Of a stretch of DNA of 64,000 bases, positions 42,580 to 51,416 are shown one piece after another. The DNA lies in the NCBI GenBank assembly GCA_964431735.1, contig CAYSLJ010000001.1, positions 1 through 64,000 of the forward strand, read 5' to 3'. Below the pieces are notes generated by a model, which had not been told where the DNA came from, searched no databases, and saw only the letters and a list, made by a program, of their open reading frames with translations. The first letter of the stretch is position 1, and each line of letters starts with the position of its first letter. The DNA is from CALARM01 sp964431735. Lineage in GTDB: Bacteria; Vulcanimicrobiota; SpSt-956; JAKJGF01. Made by a program: the position numbers and the translations under genes.

Positions 42580-42990
42580 TTTTCACCTTGATATTTTTTA
42601 TAGTTTTTATAACTATATTTTTACCCTTTTCATAATTTTCTTGTTCTTACTGGTTTTATAGTTAAACAGGTTCCGGGTTCCGGGTTTTAATCTTCTTAAC
42701 CCAAAACCTGACACCTTAAAATTGAATAGATTGTTTACAGTTTTTAAACTCTGCAAAAATATAGTAATTTAATTAAATAGGAAATTTCATTTTTAACTAT
42801 AAAGTTTAACTTATATATAAAATTATGTTATAATTAATTACTGACCTGAGTATAAAGATGTTCCTCCTGTCACGTATTACGCGTCATGAGAGCATGTATG
42901 TATTATTTATGCTCACCTCAGTAGATTAAGATTTTATCAGATTAATTATAACACAGGTAATTTTTAAAGGCAATCAAGAAGAAGGGTTTT
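42580..42990. other. Gene-free region with two kinds of repeat
   Basis: 411 bases between divergent genes. GGTTCCG is repeated twice in a 7-bp period at about 42,669-42,685, and a family C element covers 42,838-42,924. The rest is AT-rich and should contain the promoters for the HDOD and secreted-protein genes. Confidence 0.7.
42838..42924. repeat. TIR element, family C
   Basis: The left end TTACTGACCTGAGTATAA and the right end, reverse-complemented CTACTGAGGTGAGCATAA, form imperfect inverted repeats. The core is a heptamer array (TGTCACG, TATTACG, CGTCATG) followed by GAGAGCATGTATGTATTATT. The same layout occurs at 48,475-48,580. Confidence 0.8.
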
Positions 42991-43497
42991 ATGAAGAGAT
43001 TACACATTATTTTACTTACATTATTAATAGTTTTTACAATAAGATTCGATAATATGTCACTTGCCGGTAATAAAATAATGGATATATCAGGTTCGTGGCA
43101 GATAAATTTAGACCTGCAGGTTCAGGAGAATGGCCTTATGTCAGAAATTTCCAGGCTTGAATCCCTTCCTTTCGATCTGAGAATTGAGCAAAATGACACA
43201 ATGATAGATGTTCTTCCTGAATATTATCTGAAAGGCGGATTCAGGGGGAAAGGGTATGTAGAAGGGAACCTTATTTATTTTACAGGCTCCTCTTTTGAAG
43301 AAACTCTTTTTACAGAAAGAAAAGTCAGCATGAAAATCTTTAATCTTATTCTGGAATGTTCGGGATTTATTTCTCCGGAGGAAGATTATATAACAGGACA
43401 GATAAGGGGAACTATTATTGTGGCAAAAAGCAATGGACACGTGCCATGCAGCATAAAAGACGGAACTTTTACTATGGTGAAAGCCGGTGAAAAGTGA
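42991..43497 (+). CDS. Small secreted protein of unknown function
   Basis: This 168-residue protein starts after AGAAGAAGGG. The N-terminus (MKRLHIILLTLLIVFTIRFD) is a signal peptide or anchor. The mature part is beta-rich (ISGSWQINLDLQVQENG, FDLRIEQNDTMIDVLPEYYL, GQIRGTIIVAKSNGH) and resembles a small beta-barrel or lipocalin-like domain, without a sure match. The C-terminal G-E-K-stop is formed by heptamer sequence (GGTGAAA, AGTGAGT). Confidence 0.65.
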   Translation: MKRLHIILLTLLIVFTIRFDNMSLAGNKIMDISGSWQINLDLQVQENGLMSEISRLESLPFDLRIEQNDTMIDVLPEYYLKGGFRGKGYVEGNLIYFTGSSFEETLFTERKVSMKIFNLILECSGFISPEEDYITGQIRGTIIVAKSNGHVPCSIKDGTFTMVKAGEK

Positions 43498-43574
43498 GTC
43501 GGTGAAAAGTGAAATTGCCCGTTATGTGTTACGCCCAACGATTACAGGGCGCCATAGATTACTCATTAAGATTT

Positions 43575-43982
43575 TTAACTTAACGACCCGGTGCCTGTTA
43601 CTTTTTTTATTGCTGCTATAAGTTTTGCCGGTTCAACCGGTTTGAGTATATAGTCTTTTGCTCCGGAAGAAAGAACTTCCATCACTATTTCCTTATAATT
43701 CATGGCGGTACAGGCGATTATTCTGGCGTTTTGATCTATTTTTATTATCTCTCTTATGGCTGTTATTCCACCTGTTTTTAATATTTCTTTTTTTACAGAT
43801 TCTATTTTCCCCGGCAATCCTATGTCCATAATGACAAGATCAGGATGGAGACTTTTGTATTTATTTACAGCATCTGCTATATCTTCCGCTTCTCCTGCAA
43901 TTTCATATCCTTCTTTAAGAAGCATTTTTTTTAAAATTAATCTGCTTACAGCCATATCATCTACTATTAAAATTCTTAGCAT
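43575..43982 (-). CDS. CheY-like response regulator (receiver only)
   Basis: From the ATG at 43,982 (MLRILIVDDMAVSR), with GAGGGG at nine bases, the product has 135 residues. It is a single receiver domain: the acidic pocket DD near residue 8, phospho-acceptor Asp in PDLVIMDIGLPG, the Thr in IIACTAMNY and the Lys in DYILKPVEPAK. A short insertion (KIESVKKEILKTGG) follows the Asp strand. It lies just downstream of fliA at the end of the flagellar cluster, which suggests a chemotaxis or motility role. Confidence 0.85.
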   Translation of the reverse strand: MLRILIVDDMAVSRLILKKMLLKEGYEIAGEAEDIADAVNKYKSLHPDLVIMDIGLPGKIESVKKEILKTGGITAIREIIKIDQNARIIACTAMNYKEIVMEVLSSGAKDYILKPVEPAKLIAAIKKVTGTGSLS

Positions 43983-44024
43983 GTTTAATACCCCTCTTCT
44001 GTTCACAGCTCACTGTAAAATACT

Positions 44025-44804
44025 CTAAATCAGGTTTTTATCGATTTCTTTATCTTCAAAAGAAAAATAGTCTTTCATCTTTCCTTTAAGACGCAGTACT
44101 GCTCTTGTATGAAGCTGTGATATGCGAGATTCCGAAAGATTAAGGACTTTTGCTATTTCCTTTAACGTAAGTTCTTCATAATAGTAAAGTGTTATAACCA
44201 GTTTTTCTTTTCCGGGAAGTTCATCAATTGCATGGCCCATAGTTTTAATAAATTCCTTCCTGTCAAAAACACCTTCAGGAGAAAGTTCTGTCCCCTGATA
44301 AACATCTTTAAAGGTTTTGCCTTCTTCAGTGTTTGAAAGCCATGCATCAAGGGATAAAACTGCAGTACTGCCCAGGTTACTTATTAATTTTTCCAGTTCT
44401 TCTATATTTATATTCAAATGTCCTGCTACTTCATCCATCGTAGGAGGCCTGCCGAGCAATCCTTCAAGCTGTGCAAGAGTATCTTTGAGCTCTCTGGATT
44501 TTCTACGGAGAGACCTTGGAGCCCAGTCAAAAGAACGGAGCGCATCCAGTATGGCACCTCTTATACGAAAACTGGCATAAGACCTGAAATCTGTTTCTCT
44601 GGAAATGTCATAAGTTTCTATTGATTGAATTAATCCGAGTATTCCATCATTAATTATATCTTCTATCAGTATATAGCCTGGAAGATTAATGGCCATTCTG
44701 TGGGCAATATATTTTACAAGGGGAATATGTTCTAAAATCAAAGCTTCTTTTGCTACAGGGCATCCTTTTTCCTTAAAGTCCTTCCAGTGTTTCTCTGATG
44801 ACAT
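44025..44804 (-). CDS. fliA: RNA polymerase sigma-28 factor for flagellar genes
   Basis: The 259-residue protein has sigma region 2 (LILEHIPLVKYIAHRMAINL, ILGLIQSIETYD, FRSYASFRIRGAILDALRSF), the FliA/WhiG-typical DWAPRSLRRKSREL, region 3 and region 4 (LTLKEIAKVLNLSESRISQL). It should direct transcription of late flagellar genes. AAAGGA lies 13 bases before the ATG. It follows flhA and a receiver gene, where flhF and flhG are usual in many bacteria but absent here. No flgM is visible in the window. Confidence 0.95.
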   Translation of the reverse strand: MSSEKHWKDFKEKGCPVAKEALILEHIPLVKYIAHRMAINLPGYILIEDIINDGILGLIQSIETYDISRETDFRSYASFRIRGAILDALRSFDWAPRSLRRKSRELKDTLAQLEGLLGRPPTMDEVAGHLNINIEELEKLISNLGSTAVLSLDAWLSNTEEGKTFKDVYQGTELSPEGVFDRKEFIKTMGHAIDELPGKEKLVITLYYYEELTLKEIAKVLNLSESRISQLHTRAVLRLKGKMKDYFSFEDKEIDKNLI

Positions 44805-44834
44805 TACAAAGAATCCTTTCTTTTCTTCCCGTTA

Positions 44835-45212
44835 CTATGATTTTTTTTCTATAATACTTTTTATTCTTTCTATAAGGTCCATAGGCTTAAAAGGTTTGCA
44901 CATATAACTCTCTGCTCCCAGTGTAAAGCCTTTTTCTACATCCTTACTATCGGCACTGACTGTGAGAAACATTATCGGTATATTTGCCATTTCAGGATTT
45001 TCTTTTATTTTATCACAAACTTCCCATCCTGTCATTTCGGGCATAACTACGTCAAGAATTATTAAATCAGGGTTACCTGTTTTTCTTATTGTTTCTATAG
45101 TTTTTGGCGCTTCCTGAAGGGTTGTCACATCATAACCACTGTCTTTTAATATCACTTCAAGTAAACTGCAGAGCTGTGGTTCGTCATCTACTATAAGAAT
45201 TTTTTCTTTCAC
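44835..45212 (-). CDS. CheY-like response regulator between flhA and fliA
   Basis: From a GTG at 45,212 placed eight bases after AGGAGG, the product has 125 residues (MKEKILIVDDEPQLCSLLEV). The receiver fold is complete: DDE acidic pocket, Asp in PDLIILDVVMPEMTGWE, Thr/Ser in IMFLTVSADS and Lys in SYMCKPFKPMD. A TTG at 45,218 is an alternative start but too close to the ribosome site. It probably signals to the flagellar switch or another motility target. Confidence 0.87.
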   Translation of the reverse strand: MKEKILIVDDEPQLCSLLEVILKDSGYDVTTLQEAPKTIETIRKTGNPDLIILDVVMPEMTGWEVCDKIKENPEMANIPIMFLTVSADSKDVEKGFTLGAESYMCKPFKPMDLIERIKSIIEKKS

Positions 45213-45269
45213 AAACAATACCTCCTGATTGTGAAGGGTATATGTTAATTACTTTTCACCCTTCACGCT

Positions 45270-47336
45270 TCACGCATTAATTATAACATTTTTCTGTCCT
45301 TCTTCGATAGATACCATACTTCTGGCCTCAACCTTCACTTCCGGTATGACTTCTGAAAAGGATATTACTGCCACATTCGGGAGGACTCTTTCTATTAGCC
45401 TTTTTAAATGAACTCTGGCGCCTGAAGTGCACAGAATTATGGGCTGTATACCTTCCAGTGATATTTTTTCTATCTCTTTAAGAAGAGAATTATAAAACTT
45501 CTGGAGCCATCTGGGATCTACCACAGAATACGGATCTGCCTGTGATTTACTGGCAAGATCCTGAATGGTTCTTTCTATCTGAGGATCGACAGTGATTACA
45601 GTTAAAGCACCGTCTCTCTGATGTTGCTGACATATGACCCTCGATAATGCCTGTCTTGCATATTCTGTTAACATATCTGTATTTTTATTGGTTGCTGCTC
45701 TATCTGCTATTGTTTCAAGAATTAAGAGCAAATTCCTGATTGGTACTCTTTCCCTTAGCAGATTCTGCAAGATTTTCTGAACCTCTCCTATATTCATGAC
45801 TTCAGGTATAATTTCATCTACCACTACAGGATTATTTTTCTTAATATTGTCTACAAGTATTTTTGTCTGTTCCCTTGTAAGTATGTCAGGAGAATGGGAT
45901 TTTATGGTTTCCGTCAGATGAGTCACAATAACAGAGGTAGGATCTATTACCGTATAACCCTTTGCCTCTGCTTCAATCTGCTGGGCTTTTGTAATCCATG
46001 TGGCAGGAAGTCCGAAACTTGGTTCTTTGGTTTTGATGCCGTCTACCGGTTCGTCTACAGCACCCGGATTTAAAGCCATAAGACGGCCAACCATTACCTC
46101 TCCTGAGGCAACCTCTATGTCATATATTTTTATAGAATAGCCGCTGGGCTTTAATCTTATATTATCTCTTATTCTTATGAGAGGTATTATAATACCGAGA
46201 TCCAGCGCACACTGACGGCGAAGAGTGCTTACCCTTTCCAGTAAATCTCCTCCCTGCTCTTTATCTACAAGAGGTATAAGTCCATAGCCGAACTCCAGTT
46301 CTATTGGATCAATATCAAGGAGTGCCATAACTTCTTCTTCCTTGGAAGGTGGAGGAGCACCTTCTTCTTCTTCTACCCTGGGTACAAGTTCTGCAACCTT
46401 TTTCTTCCTGTCAATATTATAAGCCAGAAATCCCGAAGCAAGTCCTATTGCTAAAAATGGCAGTTTGGGCAGTCCCGGTATAAGAACAAAGAAGAGAAGA
46501 AGCCCTGATACTATATAAATAGCTTTGGGGTAGGCAAGCAGTTTGGTGCCTATCTCTTCTCCCAGATTGCCTTCCGAGGCCACTCTTGTTACAACAACAC
46601 CTGTAGCCGTAGAAATTAACAGAGCAGGTAACTGTGATACTATACCTTCACCTACTGTGAGGAGTACGTATATGCCGAGAGCTTTGTCCAGGGGCATTTT
46701 CAATTGAAGAACGCCTATAATATAACCTGCAACGATATTTACGCAGATTATTATGATGGCAGCAATGGCATCACCTTTTACAAACTTGGACGCTCCGTCC
46801 ATGGCACCATAAAAATCTGCCTCTCTCTGAAGTTTTTGTCTCCTATCTACTGCCTGTTGTTCCGTAATAATACCTGCTCCCAAGTCTGCATCGATACTCA
46901 TCTGTTTACCGGGCATGGCGTCAAGGGTAAATCTTGCAGCCACTTCGGCAACTCTCTGAGAACCACTTATAATAACAACATTTTGAACTACTACAATAAT
47001 TACAAAAATTACTATACCTACAACATAATTACCTCCTACAACAAAATTGCCGAAAGACTCAATTAATTTTCCTGCATAGGCATGAAGAAGTATATGCCGT
47101 GTAGCACTTATGTTAAGAGCAAGACGAAAAAGGGTTGTAAATAACAAAAGTGACGGAAATATTGATAATTCAAGAGGTTCTCTGATATACATGCCTACAA
47201 GTAATATCGTAAGAGCAAGTGCTATATTTAATGCAATGAGGAGATCCAGAATCAAAACCGGGATAGGTATAATCATTATTACTACAATGGATATAACTAT
47301 TATGGCAAAGAATATATCATTAAATCCTTTTTTCAT
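45270..47336 (-). CDS. flhA: Flagellar export protein FlhA
   Basis: At 688 residues it has the full FlhA layout: about eight membrane helices in the first 310 residues, with the conserved RFTLDAMPGKQMSIDADLGAG loop, then a large cytoplasmic domain that binds late substrates and chaperones. LFTTLFRLALNISATRHIL is also typical. FlhA is the main energy-converting membrane component of the type III flagellar export gate. The start overlaps the flhB stop (ATGA), with GGAGGAG upstream. The final N-A-stop is encoded in heptamer-type sequence (GCGTGAA). Confidence 0.97.
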   Translation of the reverse strand: MKKGFNDIFFAIIVISIVVIMIIPIPVLILDLLIALNIALALTILLVGMYIREPLELSIFPSLLLFTTLFRLALNISATRHILLHAYAGKLIESFGNFVVGGNYVVGIVIFVIIVVVQNVVIISGSQRVAEVAARFTLDAMPGKQMSIDADLGAGIITEQQAVDRRQKLQREADFYGAMDGASKFVKGDAIAAIIIICVNIVAGYIIGVLQLKMPLDKALGIYVLLTVGEGIVSQLPALLISTATGVVVTRVASEGNLGEEIGTKLLAYPKAIYIVSGLLLFFVLIPGLPKLPFLAIGLASGFLAYNIDRKKKVAELVPRVEEEEGAPPPSKEEEVMALLDIDPIELEFGYGLIPLVDKEQGGDLLERVSTLRRQCALDLGIIIPLIRIRDNIRLKPSGYSIKIYDIEVASGEVMVGRLMALNPGAVDEPVDGIKTKEPSFGLPATWITKAQQIEAEAKGYTVIDPTSVIVTHLTETIKSHSPDILTREQTKILVDNIKKNNPVVVDEIIPEVMNIGEVQKILQNLLRERVPIRNLLLILETIADRAATNKNTDMLTEYARQALSRVICQQHQRDGALTVITVDPQIERTIQDLASKSQADPYSVVDPRWLQKFYNSLLKEIEKISLEGIQPIILCTSGARVHLKRLIERVLPNVAVISFSEVIPEVKVEARSMVSIEEGQKNVIINA

Positions 47337-48415
47337 TTCACTTCTCCTCCTGATTTGCCGGCATATTTACCTGCAGAAGATATATGGACTATAATCTTTG
47401 CTACTGCCATATATAACTCTGCAGGGATGAAATCATTAACCTCTACTTCATAAAGAGATCTGGCGAGAGGTTTATTTTCTACTACAGGAATTTTATGTTT
47501 CTTTGCAATTTCCTTTATTTTCTGTGCTATAAGATCGGCACCTTTTGCCACAACTACCGGTGCGTCCATAATATCATATTCATATCTTATGGCTATAGCC
47601 AGATGATCCGGATTTGTCACTACAACTGATGCAGTGGGAACCTGTTTTAATGATAATTTTTTATATAACTGCATCCTTCTTTTTCTGATAGCACTTTTTA
47701 TTTCCGGGTTTTCAGATTTTTTTGCTTCTTCCTTTACCTCTGTTTTGCTCATCATAAGGCTCTTCCAGTATTGATATCTTCTGTAAATATAATCCAGTAT
47801 GGAAAGAAAGAGATATACAGGTATTATTTTCATGGCAATTTTATAAACAAGATGACCTAACGTAGTGATATACATAAGAGGTGAAGTAATCTCCATAGTA
47901 AGGATAGACGGTATATTTTCTTTTAAGAATTTGTAACCGATAAACCCTACTATAATCATCTTTAAAATCGATTTCAATAATTCTACTAATTTATCCATTG
48001 AAAATAATCGTCGAAAACCATTTATAGGGTTTAATCCATCCAGTTTTGGCTTCAGGGGATGGAAAGTAAACATAAATTCTCCTACCTGGGCATAACTTAC
48101 AATCAGGTTTAAAACTATTGTAAGACATAACAGAGGAAGAGTTATACTGAAAAAAGCTACCGAGAAATCTATTGATAATTTATAGATACCTGCCTGTGTA
48201 AAGTCAGGGTGACTCATGTTTTTGAAGATATTCTCCATAAATATTGTGAATACCTTAAGCATCCACGGTGAGAGAAATTTAAGACAGATGAAAGCAAAAA
48301 AAAGTCCGCATGCCATAGAAAGTTCAGGACTTCTGGCAATATTTCCTTCCTGCCTGGCTCTGGCAAGCTTCTGACCACTTGGAGGAAGATTCCTCTCTTC
48401 TCCTTCATCTGCCAT
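47333..48415 (-). CDS. flhB: Flagellar export protein FlhB, NPDH variant
   Basis: The 360-residue protein begins GEERNLPPSGQKLARARQEG, a family hallmark (T/S-x-K-R-x-x-A-R-x-x-G-like), has four membrane helices, and a cytoplasmic domain. The autocleavage site, normally NPTH, reads NPDH (VVVTNPDHLAIAIRYEYD). The Asn and His needed for Asn cyclisation and switch function are kept; the Thr is replaced by Asp. FlhB controls the change from rod/hook to filament substrate export. AAAGGTGGTG precedes the ATG, and flhA follows by overlap. Confidence 0.97.
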   Translation of the reverse strand: MADEGEERNLPPSGQKLARARQEGNIARSPELSMACGLFFAFICLKFLSPWMLKVFTIFMENIFKNMSHPDFTQAGIYKLSIDFSVAFFSITLPLLCLTIVLNLIVSYAQVGEFMFTFHPLKPKLDGLNPINGFRRLFSMDKLVELLKSILKMIIVGFIGYKFLKENIPSILTMEITSPLMYITTLGHLVYKIAMKIIPVYLFLSILDYIYRRYQYWKSLMMSKTEVKEEAKKSENPEIKSAIRKRRMQLYKKLSLKQVPTASVVVTNPDHLAIAIRYEYDIMDAPVVVAKGADLIAQKIKEIAKKHKIPVVENKPLARSLYEVEVNDFIPAELYMAVAKIIVHISSAGKYAGKSGGEVK

Positions 48416-48474
48416 TGATAGTCACCACCTTTTTTCAGGTATCAGTTACAAAATACCAGTTATACCGGTTATAA

Positions 48475-48580
48475 TTACTGACCTGAGCATAAGCATGTAA
48501 TAACAGTCTTCCTCCCGTCACGCGTAACGCGTTACGCGTCACGAGAGCAGATATTTATTATTTATGCTCACCTCAATAAG
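48475..48580. repeat. TIR element, family C, with a four-unit heptamer core
   Basis: TTACTGACCTGAGCATAA at the left and TTTATGCTCACCTCAATAAG at the right are inverted repeats. The core reads CGTCACG, CGTAACG, CGTTACG, CGTCACG then GAGAGCAG. It lies between flhB and fliR and ends 18 bp before the fliR stop. Confidence 0.85.
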
Positions 48581-48597
48581 TATTCACTGCTCACTGA

Positions 48598-49371
48598 TTA
48601 CTGAATAGATTTAGCCATAAATAGAAATTGTTCCAGCATTTTTTCCACCAGAGATGAAACTACAGGGGGAAAAAATGGGAGAGTCAATACAATACATATT
48701 ATTCCTGCAGCCATTTTCAATGGAATCTCTATCATAAAGACATTCATCTGAGGTATCATTTTCGCCATTATAGCCATACAGATTTCTATGAGAAACAACA
48801 CACCTATTATGGGGCCCGCCATTTCAAGGGTAATAATAAAAATCTGACCTGTCATAACTATTATATTCTCTGCAAAGCTTCCTGATATTACTACAGTGCC
48901 ATCCAGAGGCAGAAGAGAGAAAGTTTGCATAATTGCTTTTAAAATCAGAAGATGGCCCTGTGTACATAGTAAAATTACTATTGTAGTAAGGCTGTAAAAA
49001 AGTTCTATTACTGAAGACTGGGCTCCAAAAGCAGGGTCCAGAACTTTACCGAAGGCAAAACCGATTTGAATATCCAGAATTGCAGAAGCAGTTCTGATAC
49101 CTTCTATAAATAATTTACTGATGAATCCAAGAAATAATCCGAGAAATATTTGCTTTATTACAAGAAAAATAAAATCTGCCATTGTTTCCGGCAAAAGAGA
49201 AACAGGGGATACAAAAGGCATTACAATCAGAGAAATAAAACAGGAAAGACCTATTTTTATTTTTGCGCCGATACTTGTATTGGACCAGAATGGTGCAACC
49301 AGTATGAAACTGCTTATACGGATCATTATTAAGAGAAAGTGTATTGTTTTATCGTATGGTATTTCAAACAT
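48598..49371 (-). CDS. fliR: Flagellar export protein FliR
   Basis: The 257-residue integral membrane protein has about six helices (FLLIMIRISSFILVAPFW at the start, LGLFLGFISKLFIEGIRTA, GPIIGVLFLIEICMAIM). FVSPVS and MNVFMIEIPLKMAAG match the family. FliR forms the export gate with FliP and FliQ. The ATG at 49,371 has no visible ribosome site because CGTGATG-like heptamers lie directly upstream. The TAA stop sits in CAGTAAT, the first of CAGTGAG-type units. Confidence 0.95.
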   Translation of the reverse strand: MFEIPYDKTIHFLLIMIRISSFILVAPFWSNTSIGAKIKIGLSCFISLIVMPFVSPVSLLPETMADFIFLVIKQIFLGLFLGFISKLFIEGIRTASAILDIQIGFAFGKVLDPAFGAQSSVIELFYSLTTIVILLCTQGHLLILKAIMQTFSLLPLDGTVVISGSFAENIIVMTGQIFIITLEMAGPIIGVLFLIEICMAIMAKMIPQMNVFMIEIPLKMAAGIICIVLTLPFFPPVVSSLVEKMLEQFLFMAKSIQ

Positions 49372-49561
49372 ATCGTGATGTGTAATGTATGATGGGTGAT
49401 TTATTATTACCCTTCACTCTTCACTCTTCACCTCCTGTTTTGTAAATGATCCGTCAGTATTACCGGTCTTTCATATCGTGACGCGTAGGGTACGCCTGCT
49501 CACTTTTCACTCTTCACCCTTCACCCTTCACTCTTCACCACTCACTTTTCACTTTTCACTT
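49371..49561. repeat. Dense heptamer region between fliR and fliQ
   Basis: CGTGATG, TGTAATG, TATGATG, GGTGATT read away from the fliR start. A long run of TTCAC-type units (CACTTTT, CACTCTT, CACCCTT, CACCCTT, CACTCTT, CACCACT, CACTTTT, CACTTTT) at 49,499-49,561 runs into the fliQ stop. A single CGTGACG remnant lies between. Confidence 0.9.
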
Positions 49562-49825
49562 TATATAAAGTGGTATATTATAAAGTATTTGATGGGTAAA
49601 AGTAAGTATTTTCTGTAACATCCAGGGACCGAGGATAATTATGGCTATAGCGGAAGCAAGGATTCTGGGGGCGAAATTTAATGTGGCTTCATTGAGCTGT
49701 GTTACTGCCTGAAAAACAGTAACAATCATACCTACTGTAAGACCTACAAGCACTATAGGTGCTACAATAAGAAAAGCTGTGGCAAAAAATTCCTTCCCCA
49801 GTCCTATAACAAAAGCTGTATCCAT
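49556..49825 (-). CDS. fliQ: Flagellar export protein FliQ
   Basis: From the ATG at 49,825 (MDTAFVIGLGKEFF), preceded by GAGAGAGG at nine bases, it has 89 residues, the normal length. Two membrane helices and VGLTVGMIVTVFQAVTQLNE followed by ATLNFAPRI are family motifs. It is a gate subunit with FliP and FliR. The Y-I-K-stop ending uses the TGA of a GTGAAAA heptamer. Confidence 0.96.
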   Translation of the reverse strand: MDTAFVIGLGKEFFATAFLIVAPIVLVGLTVGMIVTVFQAVTQLNEATLNFAPRILASAIAIIILGPWMLQKILTFTHQILYNIPLYIK

Positions 49826-49839
49826 AATTAAAACCTCTC

Positions 49840-50625
49840 TCAATTAAAACTGAGTACGATGGCTCTCACTATAAGGTTCCATCCGTCTACCATAATAAAC
49901 AGCATAAGTTTCAGAGGCAGGGATATCATCATGGGCGGAACCATCATCATACCCATACCCATAAGGGTAGTTGCTACCACTACATCTATTAATAAAAAAG
50001 GTATATATATTAAGAAACCTATCTGAAAAGCAGTCCTGAGTTCACTTATAATAAAAGACGGTATCAGTACATCTGTCGGTATATCACTGAGCCTGGCAGG
50101 TCTCGGGAGATGGGCTGCCTCTATAAAAACAGCAAGGTCTTCTTCTCTTGTCTGTTTGAACATAAATTCCCTCAAAGGCTCACTTCCTTTTGATAGAGCA
50201 ACCTGAAAGGATATTTTTTTATCCATATATGGTTTGACTGCCACATCATTTACTTTTTTAAATACAGGACCCATTATAAAAAGAGTGAGAAATAATGCGA
50301 GCCCTATGATTAGCTGATTTGACGGAGTCTGCTGTGTTCCGAGGGCATTACGGGTAAAGGACAGGACTACAACGGTTCTGGTAAAAGATGTTAACATAAT
50401 GAGTATTGTCGGTGCCAGCGAGATAACTGTCATGAAGATCAGTATCTGTAAACTGAGTGATACATCTTCCGGTCTGTCAGATTTTTCTATACCTATTTTT
50501 ATACTCGGAAGAGGGACTGAAGCAGAAAAAGAATTATCGACAGTGGAAAAAACAAATAACAGCAGAAATATGAGTATGGTGAAGTGTGAAATTTTGTTCT
50601 TTCTGAAATATGTCAAAAATTTCAT
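49840..50625 (-). CDS. fliP: Flagellar export protein FliP
   Basis: The 261-residue protein has an N-terminal signal sequence (residues about 15-35) and four membrane helices. FMTVISLAPTILIMLTSFTR, GTQQTPSNQLIIGLALFLT and IDVVVATTLMGMGMMMVPPM are the classic family blocks. It nucleates the export gate complex. The ATG overlaps the fliO stop (ATGA), with AAGGGGG upstream, so the two are coupled. Confidence 0.97.
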   Translation of the reverse strand: MKFLTYFRKNKISHFTILIFLLLFVFSTVDNSFSASVPLPSIKIGIEKSDRPEDVSLSLQILIFMTVISLAPTILIMLTSFTRTVVVLSFTRNALGTQQTPSNQLIIGLALFLTLFIMGPVFKKVNDVAVKPYMDKKISFQVALSKGSEPLREFMFKQTREEDLAVFIEAAHLPRPARLSDIPTDVLIPSFIISELRTAFQIGFLIYIPFLLIDVVVATTLMGMGMMMVPPMMISLPLKLMLFIMVDGWNLIVRAIVLSFN

Positions 50626-51065
50626 TTTTTATCCCCCTTTTTAAATCCGAGTTTACTCAAAAAGTCTTTAAATGAAGGTTCTATAGAACCGGTTTCTGTA
50701 TCAGTTAATTCTTCTTCCGTTTTCTCTTTTTCCTGCACAAGTGTTATATGATTGGCATTGGCTGCTATGAGCAGGGTTTTTTCTCCTGATTCAACAAGAT
50801 AAAGGGAAAGGTTTGGACCGGCATGTAAAATATTTAACAATTTTAACCCTTTTTTATTGACTATAAGTCCTTTCCTGACAAAAATAAATTTCAAGAAAAA
50901 TACAATAATGTAAAAAATGACGAATACTATTAAAAGGGAAAATATTACTCTGACTATGGAAAGGGACGAACTGGGAGGGGGAGTGTAAGAATCTGCAAAG
51001 GCGACAGAAGAGAGACAGGAAAAAAAGAATAAGAAAAAAATTTTATTAATCTGTATATTCTCCAT
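50622..51065 (-). CDS. fliO: Flagellar assembly protein FliO
   Basis: The 147-residue protein has a signal-like N-terminal helix, then a membrane helix (VRVIFSLLIVFVIFYIIVFF) and a small cytoplasmic domain with NKKGLKLLNILHAGPNLSLYLVE, as in FliO/FliZ of Firmicutes. The C-terminus carries SFKDFLSKLGFKKGDKK. FliO helps FliP assemble. AGAAGG precedes the ATG; fliP follows with a 4-bp overlap. Confidence 0.88.
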   Translation of the reverse strand: MENIQINKIFFLFFFSCLSSVAFADSYTPPPSSSLSIVRVIFSLLIVFVIFYIIVFFLKFIFVRKGLIVNKKGLKLLNILHAGPNLSLYLVESGEKTLLIAANANHITLVQEKEKTEEELTDTETGSIEPSFKDFLSKLGFKKGDKK

Positions 51066-51187
51066 ATATAAAACCTTCTTTTTTACACATTATCAGTCGT
51101 ATGTCCGATTTTTCTTCACCTGTCAATCTCTAAATACTGCTCCAGATAAATTCATACCCGTTTTATCAGCTTCTGCCTGACAGACTC

Positions 51188-51317
51188 CTAAGGGACTGTA
51201 AGAAAATAACCCTGGCAAATTGTCAGAACGGTTATCATCCTCGCGTAACGCGTAACGCGTGACGCGGCACGATATAGACTGTAAATATGATGAGGTTATT
51301 TCTTGACAACCCCTAAG
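51188..51317 (+). repeat. TIR element, family B, copy 2
   Basis: CTAAGGGACTGTAAGAAAAT at the left and GGTTATTTCTTGACAACCCC at the right are imperfect inverted repeats of about 22 bp. The core has CGTAACG, CGTAACG, CGTGACG. It is almost the same as the copy at 54,566-54,696. The region 51,066-51,411 contains no gene; it is mostly this copy and the next. Confidence 0.88.
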
Positions 51318-51416
51318 GGACTGTAAGAAAATAACTCTGGAAAATTATGGTTTTTGTCCTCGCGTTACGCGTCACGATTTTAAATATGATAAGGTTATTT
51401 TTTTACAACCCCTAAG
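51313..51416 (+). repeat. TIR element, family B, copy 3 (tandem with copy 2)
   Basis: It starts in the same CTAAGGG that ends copy 2 and finishes at CCTAAG. The core has CGTTACG and CGTCACG only. Its last bases supply the TAG stop codon of fliY. It corresponds in reverse to the copy at 260-376. Confidence 0.88.

Noticed and set aside
49499..49561. CRISPR-like array
   Set aside because: The units are contiguous 7-mers without spacers, and no cas genes are present.
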